DNA from: Hydrogenibacillus sp.
GTDB taxonomy: Bacteria; Bacillota; Bacilli; Thermicanales; DSM-22653
NCBI GenBank assembly: GCA_014896255.1
Contig: JADBKT010000001.1
Location: 1-64,000 of the forward strand
DNA: 64,000 nt
Direction of reading: 5' to 3'
A program made the translations under genes and the position numbers. This document shows positions 7,935 to 17,229 of the stretch, piece after piece; the first letter of the stretch is position 1, and each line of letters starts with the position of its first letter. The notes beneath the pieces are model-generated. The model was not told where the DNA came from, searched no databases, and saw only the letters and a list, made by a program, of their open reading frames with translations.

Positions 7935-8957
7935 TCAACGCTGACCCATGGGAATGTCCGTCCGGTCGCTGGAGTGGATGGTCGAAAGCTTCGCCGTCGG
8001 GTCGATGTACGTCTTGGCGTTCGACACGGCGATCGGCGCCTCGCCGAGGCCCACGGCGATGAGCTTGATCTTCCCCGGGTAGGTCGTGATGTCGCCGATC
8101 GCGTAGACGCCCGGAATGTTCGTCTCCATCTTGGAGTTGACGACGATGCTGTTGCCTTCGATGTTGAGTCCCCAATTTTTGATCGGGCCGAGGGAAGCGG
8201 TATAACCGAGGCCGCTGACGACGGCGTCGACCTCGAGACGTTCCGTTTCCTGCGTCCGATTGTCGATCACCGTGACCGCCTCGACGCCCTCGGCCCCGTG
8301 GATTTCCTGAAGCTCCGTAAACAGTTTGACCGCGATCGACGAATTCATCAGCTGGTGGACGCTGTGTTCATGAGCCCGGAACTGATCGCGGCGATGGATC
8401 AGCGTCACCGCTTTGGCGACCGGCTCCAGCATGAGCGCATAATCGACCGCCGAATCGCCGCCGCCGACGACGAGTACGCGCTGGTCACGGAACGCCTCGA
8501 CCGAAGTGATGAAATAGTGAATGCCCTTGCCTTCGTAGTCATCGACGTTCTTGGCCGGAAGCTTCCGCGGCGTGAACGTTCCGATACCGCCGGCGATGAT
8601 CACCGCCTTGCTGTAATGACGCCCTTTGTTCGTCTCCAGGACGAACGAACCGTCTTCCTGCTTTTCCAGGCCGATGACCTGCTCCGACAGACAGATCGCC
8701 GGATTGAACTGCATGGCTTGTGTCTTCAGCTGTTCGACGAGATCCGCGCCGCGGATCTTCGGAAAACCGCCGACGTCGTAAATGTATTTCTCGGGATACA
8801 GGGCGGCCAATTGCCCTCCGAGCTGCGGCAGGCTGTCGATGACCTTGCACGACATCTCGCGCATACCGCAATAAAAAGCCGCAAAAAGACCCGCCGGCCC
8901 CCCTCCGATGACCGTGACGTCGTAGACTTTCTCGTCGACGACAGACGCTGTCGCCAT
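7935..8957 (-). CDS. Ferredoxin--NADP+ reductase, YumC type (thioredoxin-reductase-like fold)
   Basis: This 340-residue flavoprotein has an FAD motif [16 protein letters not shown], a second nucleotide-binding motif [13 protein letters not shown] and the C-terminal FAD motif [14 protein letters not shown]. There is no CxxC redox pair, which separates it from thioredoxin reductase. [20 protein letters not shown] matches Bacillus YumC-type ferredoxin-NADP reductases. It would move electrons between ferredoxin or flavodoxin and NADP(H). The location between cbbX and tkt suggests that it helps set NADPH supply for CO2 fixation, perhaps together with the NuoEFG-less complex I encoded nearby (inference). 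GAGGAGG lies about 11 bases before the ATG. Confidence 0.88.
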   Translation of the reverse strand: MATASVVDEKVYDVTVIGGGPAGLFAAFYCGMREMSCKVIDSLPQLGGQLAALYPEKYIYDVGGFPKIRGADLVEQLKTQAMQFNPAICLSEQVIGLEKQEDGSFVLETNKGRHYSKAVIIAGGIGTFTPRKLPAKNVDDYEGKGIHYFITSVEAFRDQRVLVVGGGDSAVDYALMLEPVAKAVTLIHRRDQFRAHEHSVHQLMNSSIAVKLFTELQEIHGAEGVEAVTVIDNRTQETERLEVDAVVSGLGYTASLGPIKNWGLNIEGNSIVVNSKMETNIPGVYAIGDITTYPGKIKLIAVGLGEAPIAVSNAKTYIDPTAKLSTIHSSDRTDIPMGQR

Positions 8958-9065
8958 GAACGGCTCGACCTCCTCGATTGCCCTGATGAAGCCCCGTTCG
9001 GGAGCAAATGACTTGCACGCCCTTCTATTTTAAATGAAAATGATTGGATTCGGAAATGCTTATCG

Positions 9066-10043
9066 TTACTCAACCGACATTCGCGATCGGTCGGCGTCCG
9101 CACTGCCGAGCGGTTCCTGCATCACGCGGCTGGCCAAGATGTCTTCCGCCTCGATCGTCAATAGATCGGCGATCGTACAGGTGCTCAGCCCGTAGAGCCG
9201 GTTCGCCTGGCGCAGCCGCGCCCGATCGAGGGCGTTACGGACACTGCGGGCGTTGGCGAAGTGCGGCATCTGCATCCGCCGTTCGAGATAGCGGCGGAAA
9301 GCGTTTTCCGCCGCCGGACTAAAGCGGTATCCCTGTTCTCCGAGCATCCGCTTGGCGATCTCGAACAGTTCGTCGAGCGTATAGTCCGGAAAATCGATAT
9401 GGTGCGCGATACGCGAGCGCATCCCGGGATTCGATTGGAAAAACCGGTCCATTTTATCTTTGTACCCGGCCAAGACGACGACCAGATCGTCGCGGTTGTT
9501 CTCCATCACCTGCAGCAAAATCTCGATCGCTTCCTGGCCGTAGTCCCGCTCGTTCTCCGGGCGGTACAAGTAATAGGCCTCATCGATAAAAAGCACGCCG
9601 CCCATGGCGCGCTTCAGCACTTCTTTCGTCTTCGGCGCGGTGTGGCCGATGTACTGTCCGACGAGGTCGTCCCGCGTCACGGCGACGAGATGACCCTTGC
9701 GCACATAACCCAGGCGATGCAACATCTCAGCCATCCGCATGGCGACCGTCGTCTTTCCCGTTCCGGGATTGCCGGTCAACGACATGTGCAAAGAAGGCGG
9801 CGGCGTCGTAAGTCCAAGGCGCCGCCGCACGCGATCGACGAGAAGCAGCGCGGCGATCTCCCGAATTTTGGTCTTCACCGGCGCGAGGCCGACGAGATCG
9901 CGATCGAGTTGGTCGAGCACTTCGGTAATCTGTGTCTCGCGGACGATGGCCTGAAGGTCGACCGCTTCGGCGAGTTTGTCGTTCGGCAGCGCCTCCACCC
10001 GAAGCGAATCTTCCGCATTTTGCGCATCCTGTTGCACGGTCAT
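9066..10043 (-). CDS. cbbX: CbbX, red-type RuBisCO activase (AAA+ ATPase)
   Basis: This 325-residue AAA+ protein has Walker [10 protein letters not shown] at residues 91-99, Walker [10 protein letters not shown] at 150-158 and the pore-loop sequence [11 protein letters not shown]. CbbX forms hexamers that pull on the large-subunit C-terminus of red-type RuBisCO to release inhibitory sugar phosphates. It is usually activated by RuBP. It lies 70 bases downstream of cbbS in the typical cbbL-cbbS-cbbX order. AAGGAGGG precedes the ATG at 10043. Spo0VK/SpoVK-like proteins of Bacillus are the closest non-RuBisCO alternative, but the context settles the call. Confidence 0.95.
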   Translation of the reverse strand: MTVQQDAQNAEDSLRVEALPNDKLAEAVDLQAIVRETQITEVLDQLDRDLVGLAPVKTKIREIAALLLVDRVRRRLGLTTPPPSLHMSLTGNPGTGKTTVAMRMAEMLHRLGYVRKGHLVAVTRDDLVGQYIGHTAPKTKEVLKRAMGGVLFIDEAYYLYRPENERDYGQEAIEILLQVMENNRDDLVVVLAGYKDKMDRFFQSNPGMRSRIAHHIDFPDYTLDELFEIAKRMLGEQGYRFSPAAENAFRRYLERRMQMPHFANARSVRNALDRARLRQANRLYGLSTCTIADLLTIEAEDILASRVMQEPLGSADADRSRMSVE

Positions 10044-10113
10044 GCGCGCCCTCCTTTGACCGAAGCGGTCTTGTGCCGTCCCGTCGGACGCACCTGCGGG
10101 TCGACGGTCCCGC

Positions 10114-10542
10114 CTAACCGTTGTAACGTTCGCCCTTCGGTCTGTCCGTGGCGTAACTGTGCAGCGTGTAGCGAATTTGCCGATCGCGCACTTCTTGCCT
10201 GATGACGTGGAAACCCGGTTCGTCTTTCGGCCGGTTGACGATGAACGACAGCGCCGTCGTTTGCCGCCCGTAGCTCCGATCGTAAGCGTTGACGCGGATA
10301 TAATGGTTCGGGTACGCTGCGCGGCATTGACGGATCTCATACAGCACGGCCGCCGGATCTTTCAGATCGAACATCGGCAGATCCCACATCTCCCAATAGA
10401 CGTTCCGCGGATGCGGATCATCGGTGAATTCGATGCTGATCGCCCAGCCGTTGTTCAAGGCGTATTCGACCTGCTTGAGGATCTCTTCGTCGGTCAGATC
10501 GGGGAGATAAGAAAAGGTCCCCTGCGTCAGGCGAAAAGCCAT
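10114..10542 (-). CDS. cbbS: RuBisCO small subunit (form I, red type)
   Basis: This 142-residue protein begins [21 protein letters not shown]. It has the conserved core [18 protein letters not shown] and [10 protein letters not shown]. It carries the extra C-terminal hairpin region (about residues 105-142) expected of red-type small subunits, which lines the central pore of the L8S8 enzyme. The start at 10542 is chosen over one eight codons upstream because AAGGGGCG lies just before it. It is 42 bases downstream of cbbL and certainly in the same transcript. Confidence 0.95.
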   Translation of the reverse strand: MAFRLTQGTFSYLPDLTDEEILKQVEYALNNGWAISIEFTDDPHPRNVYWEMWDLPMFDLKDPAAVLYEIRQCRAAYPNHYIRVNAYDRSYGRQTTALSFIVNRPKDEPGFHVIRQEVRDRQIRYTLHSYATDRPKGERYNG

Positions 10543-10584
10543 CGGATATCGCCCCTTCCGGATCATAAGATCAAAACGATCGGG

Positions 10585-12112
<1,528 letters not shown>

Positions 12113-12121
12113 ATACAGATC

Positions 12122-12158
12122 TCGTACTGATACGATAAGCAAAACCTTATTCCATAAG
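12122..12158. promoter_or_regulatory. Pair of palindromes upstream of cbbL, candidate CbbR operator
   Basis: Two perfect inverted repeats are present: TCGTA-CTGA-TACGA (12122-12135) and CTTAT-TCC-ATAAG (12146-12158). Relative to the predicted cbbL start they span about -45 to -58 and -69 to -81. This is the normal range for LysR-type activator binding. Spacing inside the arms is shorter than the common T-N11-A motif, so binding by the LysR protein at 3217-4164 is inference. Confidence 0.45.
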
Positions 12159-12165
12159 TTTTTGT

Positions 12166-12876
12166 TTATTGGATGGACGGTCCACGGGCATTCTCCCGTG
12201 CCTCGCGGGCGGCCCGATCGCCCGCCGCGCGGATCGCCTGGATCGCCGCCCGCCGATCGGCGTGGCCGAAGACCGCCGTGCCGGCGACGAGCACGTTCGC
12301 CCCGGCGCGGACGATCGCTTCGGCCGTCTCGGCGGTGATTCCGCCGTCGACTTCGATGTCCACGTCGGCCCGTCCGACGGCATCGAGCATCGCCCGCAAA
12401 GCGCTCGTCTTCTCGATCATTTGCGGGATGAACGCTTGACCGCCGAAACCCGGGTTGACGGTCATCAGGAGCACCATGTCGAGATCGGGGACGAGATGCC
12501 GCACCGCCTCGATCGGCGTTGAAGGCGTCAGGGCCACCGCCGCTTGGGCTCCCGCGGCACGGATCATCTGCACGGCGCGATGCGCGTGCGGCGTCGCTTC
12601 GACGTGAAAGGAGACGATGTCCGCGCCGGCGGCGATGAACTCGGGAATATAGCGCTCCGGCTCGACGATCATGAGATGCACGTCGAGCGGAAGGCGCGTA
12701 TGCGGCCGGATCGCCTTGACGACGGGGATGCCGATGGTGATGTTCGGCACGAACCGCCCGTCCATGACGTCGACGTGGATGAGATCGGCGCCGCCGGCTT
12801 CGACGTCGCGGATCTCCTCCGCCAAACGGCTGAAATCCGCCGACAAAATCGACGGCGCGATGGACAATGTGGACAT
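12166..12876 (-). CDS. rpe: Ribulose-phosphate 3-epimerase
   Basis: This 236-residue TIM-barrel enzyme interconverts xylulose 5-phosphate and ribulose 5-phosphate. Signature segments are IAPSILSADFSRL, HVDVMDGRFVPNITIG, MTVNPGFGGQAFIP and the closing VDGGITAETA. The metal-binding His and Asp residues are in HVDVMDG and VDGG. The start is the ATG at 12876 after GGGGAGG; a TTG five codons earlier is less likely. In the Calvin cycle it feeds PRK. It sits between glpX (27 bases upstream) and the cbbL promoter region, in the cluster from fba to tkt. Confidence 0.95.
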   Translation of the reverse strand: MSTLSIAPSILSADFSRLAEEIRDVEAGGADLIHVDVMDGRFVPNITIGIPVVKAIRPHTRLPLDVHLMIVEPERYIPEFIAAGADIVSFHVEATPHAHRAVQMIRAAGAQAAVALTPSTPIEAVRHLVPDLDMVLLMTVNPGFGGQAFIPQMIEKTSALRAMLDAVGRADVDIEVDGGITAETAEAIVRAGANVLVAGTAVFGHADRRAAIQAIRAAGDRAAREARENARGPSIQ

Positions 12877-12903
12877 CGCCGGCCTCCCCAAACCTCTACT
12901 TGG

Positions 12904-13929
12904 TCACGCTTCTTCGACTTCGGCGACCCACTCCCGAACGTGATCGGGCTTGCTCGGCAGGTGGTGCCGGCCGTGGATAAAGCGCACCGTCTGTGTCCGC
13001 GCCCGCGCGACCAACGTGACCGTGTGCGCGGCGCCGCCGCCGACGAAGCGCACGCCGGAGAGGATCAGTCCGTCCGTCACGCCGGTCGCCGAAAAGATGG
13101 CGTCGTCGCTCTGGACCAGATCATCCAACGTCAACACGCGGCGCGCATCGTCGATGCCCATCGTCTTGAGCCGCGCCGTTTCTTCATCGTTTTGCGGCAC
13201 GAGGCGCCCTTGAAAATCCCCGCCCAAGCTTTTCATCGCCACCGCCGTGACGACGCCTTCCGGCGCGCCGCCGATGCCCATCATCAGGTCGATGCCCGTC
13301 TCTTCGAAGCAGGCGGCGATGGCCGGACTGACGTCGCCGTCTTGGATCAGCTTGGCCCGCGCCCCGAGCGCGCGGATCTCGTCGAGAATGTACCGGTTGC
13401 GCGGACGGTCGAGAAGGACGACGACGACGTCCTGCACCCGTTTGCCGACGGCCTCGGCGACGGCCAAGATGTTCTCGCGCACCGGTCGCTCGAGCGCAAT
13501 ACGACCCCGGGCTTTGGGGCCGACGGCGATCTTTTCCATATACATGTCCGGCGCGTGCAACAGTGCCCCGCGCGGGGCGACGGCGAGCACGGTGATCGCT
13601 CCCGGTGCGCCCGTGGCCAGCAAATTCGTTCCCTCCAGCGGGTCCACGGCGACGTCGACCTCCGGCCCGTCGCCGGAACCGACGCGTTCGCCGATGTAGA
13701 GCATCGGCGCTTCATCCAGCTCCCCTTCGCCGATGACCACCGTGCCGTCGATGCCGATCTCGCCGAGGACGGCGCGCATCGCCTTGGTCGCTGCATCGTC
13801 GGCCTGCCATTTGTCGCCCTTGCCCATCCAGCGGGCGGCGGCGAGCGCCGCCGCTTCGGTCACGCGGGCCATCTCCAACGTGAGCAGGCGCAAGTTGCCG
13901 CTTTTCAGCGTCTTCGCCCCACGCGTCAT
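12904..13929 (-). CDS. glpX: Class II fructose-1,6-bisphosphatase (GlpX type)
   Basis: This 341-residue GlpX-family phosphatase has the metal-binding and catalytic motifs GEGELDEAPML and VDPLEGTNLLATG, and MGIGGAPEGVVTA near the middle. In autotrophs GlpX enzymes often hydrolyse both fructose 1,6- and sedoheptulose 1,7-bisphosphate. No separate SBPase gene is seen, so a dual role is plausible but unproven. The ATG at 13929 shares a base with the gap stop codon (TGATG), indicating translational coupling. The C-terminal stretch after about residue 318 (HHLPSKPDHVREWVAEVEEA) is ordinary for the family. Confidence 0.93.
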   Translation of the reverse strand: MTRGAKTLKSGNLRLLTLEMARVTEAAALAAARWMGKGDKWQADDAATKAMRAVLGEIGIDGTVVIGEGELDEAPMLYIGERVGSGDGPEVDVAVDPLEGTNLLATGAPGAITVLAVAPRGALLHAPDMYMEKIAVGPKARGRIALERPVRENILAVAEAVGKRVQDVVVVLLDRPRNRYILDEIRALGARAKLIQDGDVSPAIAACFEETGIDLMMGIGGAPEGVVTAVAMKSLGGDFQGRLVPQNDEETARLKTMGIDDARRVLTLDDLVQSDDAIFSATGVTDGLILSGVRFVGGGAAHTVTLVARARTQTVRFIHGRHHLPSKPDHVREWVAEVEEA

Positions 13930-14963
13930 CACACCTGGTCCCCCACGCGGTCGAGTTCCTTCGTGCGCACGCCGATGTAATGGAGCAAATCGACCATGCG
14001 GTGGGCAAAGCCCATCTCGTTGTCGTACCAGCCGAGCACCTTGACCGTCCGCTCGCCGACGACCATCGTCGACAATCCGTCGATGACGCACGAATGCGGG
14101 TCGCCGATGTAATCGACGGAGACGAGGGGCTCATAGGAGACGTCCAAAATCTTCTGCAGTCGGCCTGCGGAGGCGTCCTCAAAGGCGGCGTTCACATCGT
14201 CCGGCGTGACCCGCGTCTTCAGCGTCGCCACCAGATCGACGATGGAGACGGTCGGCGTCGGGACGCGAATGGAGATGCCGTTCAATTTGCCGTTCAGTTC
14301 CGGGAAGATCTTCCCCATCGCCCGGGCGGCGCCGGTTGTCGTCGGAACGATCGATTGGCTCGCCGCGCGGGCCCGGCGCAGATCTTTGTGCGGATTGTCG
14401 AGGCTGCGCTGATCGTTCGTGAAGCTGTGCACCGTCGTCATCGCCCCTTCGACGATGCCGAAGCGCTCGTGCAGGACGGCGACGATCGGCGCCAGGCAGT
14501 TCGTCGTGCACGACGAGCTGGAGATCACGTCGTGGCGTTCGGGGTCATACAGATCATGGTTCACGCCGTAGACGACCATGAGATCGTCGGATTGGGCGGC
14601 GGTGGAGATGATCACCTTTTTCGCCCCGGCGCGAAGGTGCATCGCCGCCCCATCCCGCGTCGTGAATTGGCCGGTGGCCTCCAGGACGATCTCCGCCCCG
14701 AGCGCGCCCCACGGGAGGTTCAGCGGATTGCGGTCGGAGAACACGCGGATGCGGCGGCCATCGATGAACAGATCATCCCCGTCGGCGATCACGTCGACCG
14801 GCCAACGCCCTTGCGCGGAATCGTACTTCAACAGATGCGCCAGCGTCTTCGCGTCGGTGGTGGCGTTCACGGCGACGATCTCGAGTTCCGGATGGTTCCA
14901 CGCGGCCCGCAAGGTGAGGCGCCCGATGCGCCCCATGCCGTTGATGCCTGCTTTGACGGTCAT
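13929..14963 (-). CDS. gap: Glyceraldehyde-3-phosphate dehydrogenase, GapB-like
   Basis: This 344-residue GAPDH begins with the Rossmann motif INGMGRIGRL. The active-site segment SSSCTTNCLAP contains the catalytic Cys. WYDNEMGFAHRM lies near the C-terminus. The position after the second beta-strand reads NATTD instead of the NDLTD usual in strictly NAD-dependent glycolytic enzymes. It resembles the NADP-using, anabolic GapB type. That would suit reduction of 1,3-bisphosphoglycerate in CO2 fixation. It follows prk after a 109-bp gap with two hairpins and is coupled to glpX. Cofactor choice is inference from the motif. Confidence 0.92.
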   Translation of the reverse strand: MTVKAGINGMGRIGRLTLRAAWNHPELEIVAVNATTDAKTLAHLLKYDSAQGRWPVDVIADGDDLFIDGRRIRVFSDRNPLNLPWGALGAEIVLEATGQFTTRDGAAMHLRAGAKKVIISTAAQSDDLMVVYGVNHDLYDPERHDVISSSSCTTNCLAPIVAVLHERFGIVEGAMTTVHSFTNDQRSLDNPHKDLRRARAASQSIVPTTTGAARAMGKIFPELNGKLNGISIRVPTPTVSIVDLVATLKTRVTPDDVNAAFEDASAGRLQKILDVSYEPLVSVDYIGDPHSCVIDGLSTMVVGERTVKVLGWYDNEMGFAHRMVDLLHYIGVRTKELDRVGDQV

Positions 14964-15014
14964 GCTCTCCCTCCCATCTTCATCGACCGTAGTCCGGCAC
15001 CGATGTGCACACGC

Positions 15015-15055
15015 GGCATCGCCGATGCCGGCCGCCGGAAGGCGGAGCCGGCGGC
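15015..15055. other. Two consecutive GC-rich hairpins between prk and gap
   Basis: GGCATC-GCC-GATGCC (15015-15029) is followed by GCCGCCGG-N9-CCGGCGGC (15031-15055). Both are perfect stems. No T-run follows, so they probably act on mRNA processing or differential stability within the operon, not as full terminators. Confidence 0.6.
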
Positions 15056-15072
15056 AGAGCTTTGCGGCCGGC

Positions 15073-16041
15073 TTAGGTGGCTCTCGCTTTCGGCGCGTCT
15101 TCCCCGCTTTGGCGCGCGACGAGCCGCTCGCGTTGGACGTCGCGCCCGTAGGCGAGTTCGACGATCATGCTGGCGATCAAGTACTGGGTGACTTTAATCG
15201 GCGTATAGTGCGTGTCGTTCATCTTTGCTTTCAAGTGGTGATTGTCGCTGATCATCTCCAGAAGCGCCGTCATCGATTCGATCGGCGTGTGTCCGCCGAT
15301 GTCGGCGATCTCCATGTCTTCGCCGACGATTTTGTCGTGGTAATGCACCGCTTCGATCAGTCCGAAGCGCGAACCGAGAGACAGCCACTTCACCAGGCGG
15401 CGTTTGTTGCCGTTTAACCGTTCGGCGATCTGTACCTTGATCGGTTCGGGATCGTCCGCCGACGGGGCGCGCGCATCGTCCGGAAAATACTTGATGACGA
15501 TGTCGGCAAAAGCCTTCTGCGGTTCGATGTACCGCTCGACGTCCGGTTTGCGCCGCTCGATCTCGGCCAACACCTCGTCTTCGGTATAGCCGCGCGTCGC
15601 GGCGTCGCGTCGCACTTTCCACCGCACCCGAAGACGCGTATCGGTGTCGAAATAGATCTTGAGATCGAGCGCCTCGCGCAGTTTTTCCAAGTACAGGATG
15701 TGCAGGCCTTCCAACAACACGATGTCCTTCGGGATGACGATTTCCGGGCCTTTGATCTTGCCGTCGCTGTGGTCGTAAATCGGTTTTTCGATCGCCCGCC
15801 CCGCTTTGAGCGCCCACACGTGCTCGATGAGCAGCCCGAGGTTGTTCGCTTTCCACGGATGGAGCGCCGTGATGCCCACCCGGCTCCGCTCCGTGCGGTC
15901 GAGCGAATGATAATCGTCGATGCTGATGACCGTCACCCGTTCTTCGCCGATCAGCGCCTTAAGCTCGGCGACGAACGTCGATTTTCCGGCACCGCTGTCG
16001 CCGGCGATGCCGATGATGGTCACCTTCCGTCCTGCCATCAT
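15073..16041 (-). CDS. prk: Phosphoribulokinase, class II (cyanobacterial/plant-like) without redox cysteines
   Basis: This enzyme of about 322 residues phosphorylates ribulose 5-phosphate to RuBP. The P-loop reads GDSGAGKST, followed by ISIDDYHSLDR, KPIYDHSDG, LLEGLHILY and RRDAATRGYTEDEVL. This pattern matches class II PRKs, not the roughly 290-residue class I enzymes of proteobacteria. The two regulatory cysteines of plant and cyanobacterial enzymes, in the P-loop and before IDDYHS, are replaced by Ala and Ser, so thioredoxin control is not expected. The start is ATG-ATG at 16041/16038 after GGAAGGT; the second ATG has the better spacing. It lies 109 bases downstream of fba. Confidence 0.92.
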   Translation of the reverse strand: MMAGRKVTIIGIAGDSGAGKSTFVAELKALIGEERVTVISIDDYHSLDRTERSRVGITALHPWKANNLGLLIEHVWALKAGRAIEKPIYDHSDGKIKGPEIVIPKDIVLLEGLHILYLEKLREALDLKIYFDTDTRLRVRWKVRRDAATRGYTEDEVLAEIERRKPDVERYIEPQKAFADIVIKYFPDDARAPSADDPEPIKVQIAERLNGNKRRLVKWLSLGSRFGLIEAVHYHDKIVGEDMEIADIGGHTPIESMTALLEMISDNHHLKAKMNDTHYTPIKVTQYLIASMIVELAYGRDVQRERLVARQSGEDAPKARAT

Positions 16042-16150
16042 CCGACCTTCCCCCTTTGGAAAAAATGGATCACCGCACCATGCCATCCCCTCACCCAAGC
16101 GGATTTACGCCCCAACGAGCGATGGTCGACCCAAACCGCCTTCACGCGCG

Positions 16151-17014
16151 CTAAAAGCGATGATGGCTGCCGAACAGGCGGATTTTTTTGCGGATCACTT
16201 CTTTGATCGCCTCCCGGGCCGGACCCAGATACTTGCGCGAATCGAACACGTCCGGCTTCTCCGCCAGCACCTTCCGGACGACGCGGGTGAATTCCGCCTG
16301 GCTTTCGGTGTTGACGTTGATCTTGCCGACGCCGAGGGCGATGGCCTGCCGGATGTCCTCATCCGGCACCCCGGAACCGCCGTGCAGGACGATGGGCTTT
16401 CCTGTCCGCTTGTGAATCGCCTCCAGGCGGTCGAAGGCGATCTGCGGGCGGCCTTTATAGAGGCCGTGCGCCGTGCCGACGGCCGGCGCAATGGCGTCGA
16501 TCTTCGTTTCCTCGGCAAACCGTTCCGCTTCGTCGACCCGCGCCAGCATCGCCTCGCGCTCGTCGACGCTCACCTCATCTTCCGTGCCGCCGATGCGCCC
16601 GATCTCCCCTTCGACGGAGACGCCGGCGGCATGCGCCGCCTCGACGACCTGTCGGGTGACGGCGATGTTTTCTTCCAGCGGGTGTTCTGATCCGTCGTAC
16701 ATGACCGAATCGAACCCGGCGCGGATGGCTTTCATGATAAAGTCAAAATCCGGTCCGTGGTCGAGGTGCAGGATGATCGGCACGCCGGCCTTGAGTTTCG
16801 CCGCGTTGGCCAGCGCGACCAGATAGTCGAGGCCGAAGTACTTCGTCGAGCTCACGCTCACGCCGAGGATGACCGGCGAGCGCTCCTCTTCGGCCACCTC
16901 GACGATGGCCTGCAAATACTCGAGGCCGTTCAAGTTGAACTGTCCGACGGCATACCCTTTTTGCACGGCATCGTTCAGCACTTCCCGATACGATGCTTTC
17001 GGCGGTACATACAC
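16151..17014 (-). CDS. fba: Class II fructose-bisphosphate aldolase
   Basis: This 287-residue Zn-dependent aldolase has LHLDHGPDFDFIMKAI, which contains metal-binding His. Other motifs are GEIGRIGGTEDEV, the AVGTAHGLYKGRP segment, VLHGGSGVPDEDI and GVGKINVNTE. It condenses triose phosphates to fructose 1,6-bisphosphate. In Calvin-cycle organisms it often also makes sedoheptulose 1,7-bisphosphate. The start is the GTG at 17014, preceded by GGAGG at 7 bases; no in-frame ATG lies near. It is the first gene after the promoter at 17145-17174 and probably heads the fba-prk-gap-glpX-rpe transcript. Confidence 0.94.
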   Translation of the reverse strand: MYVPPKASYREVLNDAVQKGYAVGQFNLNGLEYLQAIVEVAEEERSPVILGVSVSSTKYFGLDYLVALANAAKLKAGVPIILHLDHGPDFDFIMKAIRAGFDSVMYDGSEHPLEENIAVTRQVVEAAHAAGVSVEGEIGRIGGTEDEVSVDEREAMLARVDEAERFAEETKIDAIAPAVGTAHGLYKGRPQIAFDRLEAIHKRTGKPIVLHGGSGVPDEDIRQAIALGVGKINVNTESQAEFTRVVRKVLAEKPDVFDSRKYLGPAREAIKEVIRKKIRLFGSHHRF

Positions 17015-17083
17015 GCGGTTTCCCTCCGTTCTCCTCTGTTTTGCCTGTTTTGTCCGCATCGCCGCTGTTTCACTTTCTGTACC

Positions 17084-17106
17084 ATTGTTTCATAAAACGA
17101 AACAAT
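17084..17106. promoter_or_regulatory. 23-bp palindrome in the fba leader, candidate operator
   Basis: ATTGTTTC-N7-GAAACAAT is a perfect 8-bp inverted repeat, about 32-54 bases downstream of the predicted fba start. This downstream position suits a repressor roadblock or an RNA hairpin. The arms are somewhat like redox-repressor (Rex) half-sites, but the 7-base spacer does not match, so the regulator is unknown. Confidence 0.5.
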
Positions 17107-17144
17107 CGGTTCCGCCAAGCGAAATGCCCGACGGAATTGGTTTG

Positions 17145-17174
17145 ATGATACCAGAAAGATTTAAAACGTGTCAA
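17145..17174 (-). promoter_or_regulatory. Sigma-A promoter upstream of fba
   Basis: Reading leftward, a perfect -35 TTGACA (17174-17169), an 18-base spacer and -10 TATCAT (17150-17145) lie in the 215-bp gap between nuoN and fba. The leader to the fba GTG would be about 124 bases. This is the best promoter match in the Calvin-cycle part. Confidence 0.7.
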
Positions 17175-17229
17175 ATTAGCATCTCCCAATACGTGTATAT
17201 CGATCCGCTTATCGTTTGTCGATGGGCGG

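Noticed and set aside
9010-9060. Fur-box-like AAATGAAAATGATT upstream of the ferredoxin-NADP reductase
   Set aside because: Only one half matches the 7-1-7 consensus; AT-rich intergenic DNA gives such half-sites by chance.
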